Below, one piece after another: positions 54,788 through 64,000 of a stretch of 64,000 nucleotides of DNA. Position 1 is the stretch's first letter. The number at the start of each line of letters is the position of its first letter. The stretch lies in the NCBI GenBank assembly GCA_965230615.1, contig OZ246012.1, positions 2,046,001 to 2,110,000 on the forward strand, read 5' to 3'. This DNA comes from G965230615 sp965230615 (GTDB taxonomy: Bacteria > Pseudomonadota > Gammaproteobacteria > HTCC5015). The notes below the pieces were generated by a model, which had not been told where the DNA came from, did not search any database, and saw only the letters and a list, made by a program, of their open reading frames with translations. A program made the position numbers and the translations under genes.

Positions 54788-55459
54788 ATGCAAATGGAAC
54801 AAAAAAATTACGCTTTTTTCGACGTAGACGACACGATTGTATCAGTGAAAACCATGTTTAGCTTTCAAGACTATTGGTATACACAGAATACAGACGTAGA
54901 AGGCCGGGAACGTTTCGAAACAGATATGCTGAAGCGACACAATGTGGATGCATCATGGGAAATGCTAAACCGCTTGTACTATAGACACTTTGCTGGGCGC
55001 TCTATAGCCGATGTTAAGCAATGTGGCATTGATTGGTTCAATACATTAGAAAACACACATAAGAACCTTTTCAATACTGCTGTTGTTAAAGAATTGCAAG
55101 AACTTCAAAATGCAGGAAATGAAATCGTATTTGTCTCAGGTTCATTTCCTGCTCTTTTAAACCCTATTGCTCAACGCTTGAATGTCGAACATATATTGGC
55201 AATACAAATGCAGGAAGACAATGGTTATTATACTGGCGATATTTTAATGCCACAGACCATCGGCGAGGGCAAAGCAGAAGCGATTGAGCTTTTTCTAAGA
55301 AACCGCAATACCGACAGGCAGAGTTGCCATGCCTACGGCGATGACATTTCTGACCTGCCCATGCTGAAGTCGGTTGGCAAGCCAACGGTAGTTAGTGGCG
55401 GCCGTGGTCTTGAAGATTATGCAAACAAAGTGGGCTGGCGAGTTATTGCGCCCAATTAA
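54788..55459 (+). CDS. HAD-superfamily hydrolase (phosphatase)
   Basis: 224 residues from the ATG at 54788 (a GTG at 54764 would add eight). Motif I FFDVDDT with nucleophile Asp12 and acid/base Asp14, motif II EIVFVSGSF, motif III Lys in EGKAEAIELF, and motif IV YGDDISDLPML. HAD-IB type, cytosolic. Substrate not given by sequence. Its position behind the AfsA-like gene suggests a phosphorylated lipid or butyrolactone precursor. Confidence 0.85.
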   Translation: MQMEQKNYAFFDVDDTIVSVKTMFSFQDYWYTQNTDVEGRERFETDMLKRHNVDASWEMLNRLYYRHFAGRSIADVKQCGIDWFNTLENTHKNLFNTAVVKELQELQNAGNEIVFVSGSFPALLNPIAQRLNVEHILAIQMQEDNGYYTGDILMPQTIGEGKAEAIELFLRNRNTDRQSCHAYGDDISDLPMLKSVGKPTVVSGGRGLEDYANKVGWRVIAPN

Positions 55460-55475
55460 TAATCAACGACGAATG

Positions 55476-57578
55476 CTACTTGACGACTGAAAACGTTCTG
55501 GCAACTTTTAAACGCTGACCACTGAGTTTCAAATTTAACTGTTTGGCAGGCACAGGCGGGCTGAACAGATACCCTTGCACCTGATCACAGGCACGTGGTG
55601 ATAAAAATGACAACTGCTCATCAGTTTCCACACCTTCAGCAATAACACGCAACCCTAAGCCATGCGCCATCGCAATGATAGTTTCCACCAGTCTGGCTGA
55701 ATTGGAATTATCGGTCGCATTGCTCACAAAGCTACGATCAATTTTGAGTGTCTGGAAAGGATATTTTTGCAAATAGCCCAAAGAAGAGTAACCTGTACCA
55801 AAATCATCAATCGATAGGCTCACACCCAAATCACAGAGCGCTTGCAAATTAACATGTGTCTCGGCCAAGTCATCAACCAAAACACTCTCTGTTATTTCCA
55901 GCTCCAGATTCCATGGCTGCAGATTATTTAATCGTAACTGATGTTCAATATAATCTGAAAAATCCCGAACCTGCAACTGCTTAGGTGAAACATTAACAGC
56001 AACCCGCAGATCATCACCAGCATGCCTTAATAAACTGGCAATATCAGCACACGCTGTGGCAATCACCCAGTCACCAATATCCTTGATCAGGCCAACATCT
56101 TCAGCCAAAGAGATAAATTTATTTGGCATACATAATTCGCCATCAGCCTGGCGCCAGCGCACCAGCGCCTCAAAAGCAACGGGCATTGATGTTTGCAAAT
56201 CAAATATTGGCTGATAGTGCAACTCTAGCTCTTGGCGCTCGACCACACCGCGCAACTTTGCCTCCAAGCTAAGGCGCTCTTTTAGCTTGCCGTTAATATC
56301 TTCCGTGAAAAATTGATAGCGGTTACGCCCCAAATCTTTGGCTTTATACATAGCCAAATCAGCATTGCGCAATAACACCTGATGATCTGCGCCATCATTA
56401 GGAAACAATACAATACCGATACTGGCTGTTACATAATGATCTTGCTCTCCAATTCGGAAAGGCTTAGCAAACACATCAACCACACGTTCAGCAATACGCC
56501 GCACAATGGTATCACTGTCAATTTGCGGCAGAATAATCACAAACTCATCTCCCCCCATACGGGCGAGCGTGTCACATTTACGTATGCATGTTGATAATCG
56601 GGCTGATGCTTCTTTTAAAAGCTCATCGCCAACACTATGGCCTAAAGTATCATTAACATATTTAAAACGATCTAAGTCGATGCATAACAGTGCCGCTTCA
56701 GTGCCATTGCGCACCGCAGTCTTAATCGCCAAATCCAAACGGTCAAGCATTAAAACACGATTTGCCAACCCCGTTAATTCATCATAATGCGCTTGCCGCA
56801 ATAGCTGCTCTTCATAACTACGCCGCACAGTGATATCTTCTTTGACCGCAACAAAGTGTGTAATCTCACCAGATTCGTTTTTCAGTGGTGAAACATTGGC
56901 ATATTCCCAAAACAACTGATCATCCCGACGAACATTACAAAACTCGCCGCGCCAGTTCTGGCCGTCCTTAACGGTTTCCCACAAGTCACTGAATAAAGCA
57001 CCATTGCTTTGATCAAGCACGGTAAAGTCAAGATTGCGGCCAACGGCTTCTGAAAAGCAATAGCCAGTGACCTCTTCAAATTTAGGGTTCACATATTCAA
57101 TGACACCATTGCGATCTGTCAGCACAACCGATACCGGGCTTTGTTCTACGGCCAATGATAAAATACTGACTCGCTCTTCAGCATGGCGTCGATGGCTGCG
57201 TTCAGCAGCTTCGCGCATTTCCCGCTCTACTGCCGGCACTAAACGCGCGAGTGTTTCTTTATTTAAGAAGTCATGGGCGCCGCGCTTTAAAAGAGTCACT
57301 GCCTCTTCGGCCTGCACAACCCCAGACAAAATAATGAAAGGTAAATCTCTGCCACTGTCTTTTAATGTCTCCAATGCCTCTTCGGCACTGAATCGTGGCA
57401 TGTGGTAGTCGCTAATAACAACATCCCATTCGCCTTCGGCCAGTGCCATGCACATGCCCGCAGCCGTATCTACCCGATAAGTATAAGTATCAAAGCCACC
57501 ACGACTGAGTTCCGCAGTGGTTAGTTCGGCATCATCCTCTGAATCCTCGACGAACAATACTCTTAGCGGTTTTCCCAT
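55476..57578 (-). CDS. REC-PAS-GGDEF-EAL cyclic-di-GMP protein
   Basis: 700 residues from MGKPLRVLFVEDSEDDAELT (GGTGG site 7 bases upstream; the longer GTG start would destroy it). REC ~5-125 with Asp57, PAS ~138-250. GGDEF motif intact (GGDEF at 342-346), with an inhibitory RxxD site (Arg333...Asp336) five residues before it. EAL motif intact (470-472, FEALVRW) with DDFGTGYSSL. Both diguanylate cyclase and phosphodiesterase activities are possible; the net direction cannot be predicted. Soluble. Confidence 0.93.
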   Translation of the reverse strand: MGKPLRVLFVEDSEDDAELTTAELSRGGFDTYTYRVDTAAGMCMALAEGEWDVVISDYHMPRFSAEEALETLKDSGRDLPFIILSGVVQAEEAVTLLKRGAHDFLNKETLARLVPAVEREMREAAERSHRRHAEERVSILSLAVEQSPVSVVLTDRNGVIEYVNPKFEEVTGYCFSEAVGRNLDFTVLDQSNGALFSDLWETVKDGQNWRGEFCNVRRDDQLFWEYANVSPLKNESGEITHFVAVKEDITVRRSYEEQLLRQAHYDELTGLANRVLMLDRLDLAIKTAVRNGTEAALLCIDLDRFKYVNDTLGHSVGDELLKEASARLSTCIRKCDTLARMGGDEFVIILPQIDSDTIVRRIAERVVDVFAKPFRIGEQDHYVTASIGIVLFPNDGADHQVLLRNADLAMYKAKDLGRNRYQFFTEDINGKLKERLSLEAKLRGVVERQELELHYQPIFDLQTSMPVAFEALVRWRQADGELCMPNKFISLAEDVGLIKDIGDWVIATACADIASLLRHAGDDLRVAVNVSPKQLQVRDFSDYIEHQLRLNNLQPWNLELEITESVLVDDLAETHVNLQALCDLGVSLSIDDFGTGYSSLGYLQKYPFQTLKIDRSFVSNATDNSNSARLVETIIAMAHGLGLRVIAEGVETDEQLSFLSPRACDQVQGYLFSPPVPAKQLNLKLSGQRLKVARTFSVVK

Positions 57579-58031
57579 AAAAATACCACCCACTTTTGTA
57601 TATACGCCTGACTGTCATTCGACAACATTGTCAGCTGACAACCTTGTATACCTATTAAAACATTCGTCAATCATAAAGCCTCATCAGCTATTGTGTTGAC
57701 CAAAACTCTAGGTACAAGTCACAGCTCATTGTCTGAGCCACGCATCCTGCTTTCACAGCTAAATCTAAATTAAATAATATAATCTTGTATAAGTAATATA
57801 ACCAAACTTCTGACAGTACGTCTACTACTTAAGTCATTATGTACACAGGCTAGCACGGAGTACAACGCCCAGCCTTTAAATATTAGCTGAGAATAAACTT
57901 TTTACATTCAAAATGACGCCTTTACGGCATAAAAATGGCTTTGACGGGCATGCGAATTCACTAACGCCGCCAAAAGCCACAAACTGTAAACTTTGGCAAC
58001 ACTTTTGCGCTATTTGGCGAATATAATGCCA
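57579..58031. other. intergenic region upstream of the GGDEF-EAL gene
   Basis: 453 bases, AT-rich, between two minus-strand genes. Should contain the promoter of the GGDEF-EAL gene; I found no sigma-28-like or clear sigma-70 pair, nor a coding frame. Confidence 0.4.
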
Positions 58032-59816
58032 TTATGGCAACTCAGCAATCGCCGCCTTCAAGCTGTCATATGTGATCTGCAAAAGCTCCGCTTCTGCCTC
58101 TACTTCAGACATGACTGGCTTATCCATTTGCCGCAGCAAACTGGCTTGCCTAAGGCCAGCAATATTAGGGTCGGCTGCCGAACTTTGAATTGCAATAGAC
58201 GCCAGCTGGGCGCTAGGCAGTGCGCTTAAACTAAGTCTCAGTGCCCTAACAGCATCTGCTGATACCTGCTGAGCTGGCAGCGCAATATCCGGTGTAATGC
58301 CATGCGCATTAAGCGATTGGCCATTGAGCTTAAAGATTTCCGCCTGTATAAAACGTAAATGACCCCGGGCCAGATTCGCTGCCGAATAAACAGCCCCATA
58401 GCCTATCGTAGCCTGCCCAAGGACAATGGCTCGTTGCCGACTTTGCAATGTATCGGTAAAAATTTCAGCCGCTGATGCGGTGGCAGAACTCACCCAAAGC
58501 AATAAAGGCCCACGATAAACTGCTTTGCTATCACTCTTAAACAGCTCAACAGCACCGCGTTTATTACGCAGTTGCATCACAGCACCCGGCCCAGCCAATA
58601 AACCCACCGCATCGACAACCTGCTGTAACGACCCTCCAGTATTCGAGCGTAAATCAATAACAACGGCATCAATATCGCCTTGCAGTTTTTCCAGGGCGCG
58701 CCTTAAATCTCGTACAGACGACTTATATTGAGGGTCTCTCGACCAGTAAGATTTGAAGTCCACATAAAATGCCGGGTAATCGATAATAGCAATCCGTTTA
58801 CCTTGAAATGTTTTAACCTCATAGCTTATTTCATCCTGCTTGGTCACAGATACAGATGAAGACTGTGGCCAGTTAAATAAAAACGAGGCCTGCTTATTCT
58901 GTACAAGCAAAGGTAAAGCCTTAGCATGCGCACCTTGTAACTGCTGCATTAATTGCAGTTTATTCATCCCAAACACACTGCGTAAATGTCCTTCAGTATT
59001 TTTTATCGCAATAAGGCGATCACCTGTTGCTACTATGGACTGAGCCGAATCTGGTGCCTGTAGCTTTAAGCGCTTTATTAGCCATTGCTTATTCGGCTGA
59101 TCGCGCACAACAGTGAATCCTGCATGACGATTTTGTGGCGCATCTTGCGCAAAATACTGCGCATCAGCACTCATAACAGCAACGAGGCTTGCCAACATCA
59201 ATTGCAAATACTGCTCAGCCGACAAATTCAATGCATAATCAGCAAATGATTGGAATTGACTTTTTAATAACTGTTGAACCTGCTGTTTATTAAAGTTCTC
59301 TGCTGTGTATATAGCAGCATACTCTAACATCTTAGACTGAATACACTGCTTTACAGCTGTCTTATCCGCAGGCCAGGCAAGCGATTTATCCTGGGTTGGC
59401 ATCATTGTTAACGTATCAAGCAAGAGGTATTCAGACAACCATTCATTTAAATGCTGCTTAATATAAGCAGCGCGTGCCTGTAACAAACTACGCAATTGCA
59501 TAAATTGCTTTAAGCGCTTGACTGTTGGCCGAACAAATACTTTACTGTTATTTTGCTGAATCGCTGCAATATCTTCACGCAAGAACAAGCATTGCTCAAT
59601 ATCCAGACTACGTAAAAAAAAGGCTATCGCCTCTCGTTCCAAACGTGCATCAAGTTTCTTGGCCTGATAAGAAACACGAATAATGTTTTGCTTGAGCTCT
59701 TTGAGCCGATTCACCTGACTCTTACGAAAGTCAAGCTTATCGATAGCAACAACAGGCTGCCAAACAAATAGTAAAAATATCAAACATAAATGAATACGCC
59801 AGTAATTTTCTTGCAT
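58032..59816 (-). CDS. Prc-like S41 family peptidase, catalytic Lys lost
   Basis: 594 residues. Signal peptide ~1-24 (LIFLLFVWQPVVA). N-terminal helical domain like that of Prc/Tsp (DIEQCLFLREDI), a PDZ-like segment ~238-310, and an S41 core with VVIDLRSNTGGSLQQVVDAV. The catalytic Ser448 is in place (ATASAAEIF). The catalytic lysine that in Prc sits in TFGKG, 25 residues on, is Tyr473 here (TIGYG). Expected activity is therefore lost or altered. A periplasmic substrate-binding pseudopeptidase or regulator is one reading. Confidence 0.85.
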   Translation of the reverse strand: MQENYWRIHLCLIFLLFVWQPVVAIDKLDFRKSQVNRLKELKQNIIRVSYQAKKLDARLEREAIAFFLRSLDIEQCLFLREDIAAIQQNNSKVFVRPTVKRLKQFMQLRSLLQARAAYIKQHLNEWLSEYLLLDTLTMMPTQDKSLAWPADKTAVKQCIQSKMLEYAAIYTAENFNKQQVQQLLKSQFQSFADYALNLSAEQYLQLMLASLVAVMSADAQYFAQDAPQNRHAGFTVVRDQPNKQWLIKRLKLQAPDSAQSIVATGDRLIAIKNTEGHLRSVFGMNKLQLMQQLQGAHAKALPLLVQNKQASFLFNWPQSSSVSVTKQDEISYEVKTFQGKRIAIIDYPAFYVDFKSYWSRDPQYKSSVRDLRRALEKLQGDIDAVVIDLRSNTGGSLQQVVDAVGLLAGPGAVMQLRNKRGAVELFKSDSKAVYRGPLLLWVSSATASAAEIFTDTLQSRQRAIVLGQATIGYGAVYSAANLARGHLRFIQAEIFKLNGQSLNAHGITPDIALPAQQVSADAVRALRLSLSALPSAQLASIAIQSSAADPNIAGLRQASLLRQMDKPVMSEVEAEAELLQITYDSLKAAIAELP

Positions 59817-59890
59817 AAATACTTAACTCTATAGACAAGATAGCTGCTCATTTATGCCAATATCCCATAGCATAGCAAACAACAGCTTTA

Positions 59891-60298
59891 TTAAACCAGA
59901 ATAGATAACAGAAATGACACGACTGAGATAAAGAATGATATCACTGCCATAGTCGTGGCCAACTTATACTTTTTATTCTCATCTCTTAGATCAGCTAATA
60001 CTGCCCCTAAGTATGGGAAGTTAATACAATGCTTATCTGTCCCCAAGCGAATGGCAAAAAATGGCACTTCAACGTCGTCACTCTCTTTATAACCATACTT
60101 ATTATCTAGATGATAATACAAACGACCAAACAGCAAATCACTGTCAATCGCTAACTTATTGGCTATTTTCTCAAGGTCAATCGGCACATAGTTTTTAGTG
60201 CTTCGCGTTTTATTCTCATCGGAGTAATCCAGAAAACGTTCATAATAGTCATTATAAATAGTATCTAATATTTGCAAATCTGTTGGGCTTGGCTTCAT
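59891..60298 (-). CDS. small C-terminally membrane-anchored protein next to the TIR gene
   Basis: 135 residues from MKPSPTDLQILDTIYNDYYE (AAGAG site 7-8 bases upstream; a longer start to 60403 is unlikely). The N-terminal ~70 residues look winged-helix-like (YVPIDLEKIANKLAIDSDLL then FGRLYYHLDNKYGY). A single membrane helix ends the chain (~113-135), so it would be tail-anchored. No family recognised. It follows the TIR gene in the same direction after 167 bases. Confidence 0.65.
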   Translation of the reverse strand: MKPSPTDLQILDTIYNDYYERFLDYSDENKTRSTKNYVPIDLEKIANKLAIDSDLLFGRLYYHLDNKYGYKESDDVEVPFFAIRLGTDKHCINFPYLGAVLADLRDENKKYKLATTMAVISFFISVVSFLLSILV

Positions 60299-60465
60299 TG
60301 CTATTCTCTTAGCATAGATTTTTATCAAATTATGCCAGCATATCTCATGAAGTGCATCTAGAATTACTATACGCCAAATCAAATAATTACTTACAGATTC
60401 CAAGTACGCCTGGATAACAATATATTACAAAACAGTAAGGCATCAATTAGATAACCCAGGGTTAC

Positions 60466-60966
60466 TTATGATGCCAGCATTACATCCAACTTATTTTCTA
60501 CTCTGACAAAAAACTCATTCACAAATTTCTCTTTTTGATGGCTATTACATTGTGAATAAGACCTTAATTGATTTATCTTCATATCGGTAAAACCAAAAAT
60601 TTGCGCCTCTTCTAGACCTTTAAGATTATGCCTTTGAAAATTTATTTTTTTAATCAGCAATGGCACCACGTGCTTGGCTTTCGCTTTAACAAAAACCGGC
60701 AACTCTTTTTCAGTAATAAAATCTGATGCAAGAAATGAAGGACTTACCAATAACAAACCTAAATCGCAATTTGTGAGCGCCAAGTCAATTTCATCTCGCC
60801 AACGTGATCCCGGCAAAATATTATTATCTTGCCAGAAAGTATAGTGATATTTTTTCGAAGGTGCAGTGACCTCGTAAAACTGCTGCAGGAAGGCCTGAAC
60901 AATAGTAGCATCCGCATGCGAATACGAAACAAAGAAATTAACATCTGTACGACACTTATCCAACAT
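60466..60966 (-). CDS. TIR-domain protein
   Basis: 166 residues from the ATG at 60966 (AGG eight bases before). TIR fold throughout: NFFVSYSHADATIVQAFLQQ (strand A and box 1), TFWQDNNILPGSRWRDEI, DLGLLLVSPSFLASDF. Acidic residues Glu86/Glu88 (ITEKEL) are where NAD-cleaving TIRs keep their catalytic Glu. There is no sensor domain, so any trigger must come from a partner, possibly the membrane protein downstream. Bacterial TIRs act in phage defence, signalling or host interaction; which applies is not visible. Confidence 0.82.
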   Translation of the reverse strand: MLDKCRTDVNFFVSYSHADATIVQAFLQQFYEVTAPSKKYHYTFWQDNNILPGSRWRDEIDLALTNCDLGLLLVSPSFLASDFITEKELPVFVKAKAKHVVPLLIKKINFQRHNLKGLEEAQIFGFTDMKINQLRSYSQCNSHQKEKFVNEFFVRVENKLDVMLAS

Positions 60967-61960
60967 CAACTATACCTGTTTGCTTAGACAAACTTACCGC
61001 TATTGCTGCCTGACACCCTACCGCAGTTAACAAACTGCCCTACATAAGCAGCATTAATATCAGCTATCCTGCTATGAAAATGGACCGTTAGTCTAAACTT
61101 TGGTTCGGTGCAAAATAGCAACAGCTACCCGGCATATATGGCAACATCTTGGCCATGGAGTGATGACTACCCTATACATGAGCCTTGAGCATACTTGATT
61201 AAAAACAGTTAGTTGACGGCATGTACTACAATATCATTTACCCATGATGACATCAGACTGAACTTAAGCGACTACCCTGTCGTTAACAATAGAAGTCTAC
61301 CCTTAGATAAAAACAATCTAAGTAAATTTATTTTCAGACATAATAGTATTAAGCCTAAGAAACACAGCATGCTCTGCTTAACATATCAACATTATGACAG
61401 GCAGATTATTGCCGCTATCAGACAGCATAAATAAGCAGGCATACCTAACACCATTTAGGTCTAGCTTGTGCAAGACAAACTGCCAAGCCTGTACACGCTG
61501 TTAATTACGTACCTATATTCAAGGTAGTTTAGGCACATTCAATGTTCAAAAAAGACTGCATACTGTGATTAGTACCTAGCATCACACCTGAAAAATTAAG
61601 TAAACATACAGACCTTGATATGGATTTAAGACCCAGTATAAATTCTTACAAATAATGTTGTCTAACACTCGAATGCGTAATTACCAATACGCTTGATACC
61701 CGATAAATCCTGTCTTTTTTTGTAACCGCTTACTTATTGATGTCTATAAAATCTCGTACACAGCACTCCAAGTCTGTAGAAAGCTCGCACACGATTATCA
61801 CTTGAACTGATTATGCCACTGGTTAACTATAATTTAGGTAGTTACGGACAGGCTTTTGGCATGGTGGGGACTCGTTAAGCAAGGTGAATTTCACTTTACA
61901 TACATCAGAAGCCTACTCGACTAAACTGACTCCTAACAATTCGAGGAGGGGAGTGGAGCA
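60967..61960. other. 994-base region without a supported gene
   Basis: AT-rich sequence between the TIR gene (-) and the secreted binding protein (+). A 73-codon frame (61213-61434, +) has no ribosome site or recognisable family. No tRNA or clear intrinsic terminator was found. Promoters for both flanking genes should lie here. Confidence 0.45.

Positions 61961-64000
<2,040 letters not shown>

Noticed and set aside
61213..61434. 73-codon + strand frame in the gap before the secreted protein
   Set aside because: No ribosome site, no recognisable family, and AT-rich composition typical of the surrounding non-coding sequence.

Overview
The window looks like a chromosomal segment of a marine or environmental gammaproteobacterium. 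Three things suggest this: the unbroken order rplKAJL-rpoBC-rpsLG-fusA-tuf-rpsJ-S10/spc/alpha with a second tuf behind tRNA-Tyr/Gly/Thr, the presence of glnS, and a secreted polysaccharide-binding protein with polyproline linkers. The linkers and the CBM6-type domain recall polysaccharide-degrading Cellvibrionales, but this placement is an inference.

Positions 1-2445 (+) hold the end of a 2-oxoacid dehydrogenase E2 gene, an exported DUF4124-glutaredoxin fusion and a membrane-anchored AraC-type regulator. A terminator hairpin then separates them from about 33 kb of minus-strand housekeeping genes. Read in transcription order from 35.3 kb down, these are tRNA-Tyr, tRNA-Gly, tRNA-Thr, tuf (copy 2), tRNA-Trp, secE, nusG, rplK, rplA, rplJ, rplL, rpoB, rpoC, rpsL, rpsG, fusA, tuf (copy 1), rpsJ, then the S10, spc and alpha operons to rplQ. 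A strong sigma-70 promoter lies between rpoC and rpsL, and a 350-base hairpin-rich leader separates rpsJ from rplC. Several starts were moved inward from the longest frame (rpoA, rplC, rplJ, rplK, nusG, secE), and the small rpmJ gene was added.

Positions 35.5-42.1 kb are a chemotaxis block: a methyl-accepting receptor (-), then cheY, cheA, cheW, a STAS protein, a small helical protein with a CheZ-like D-x-x-x-Q motif, and cheD (+). Sigma-28-like promoters face both ways between receptor and cheY, and a third lies before a REC-histidine kinase fusion at 43.4 kb. Positions 42.2-48.6 kb also carry a glycosyltransferase, a membrane-anchored beta-sandwich protein and a compact methyltransferase / 2OG-Fe(II) oxygenase-like / TylF-like methyltransferase cassette, probably for glycan or small-molecule tailoring.

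Positions 48.7-60.97 kb hold glnS, a sensory trio (periplasmic binding protein, histidine kinase, response regulator), an AfsA-like hotdog protein with a HAD phosphatase (a possible butyrolactone-type signal pathway), a REC-PAS-GGDEF-EAL protein, a Prc-like S41 peptidase that has lost its catalytic lysine, and a TIR-domain protein next to a small membrane protein (a possible defence pair). After about 1 kb without a convincing gene, the window ends inside a large secreted multidomain carbohydrate-binding protein with runs of 40 and 59 consecutive prolines.
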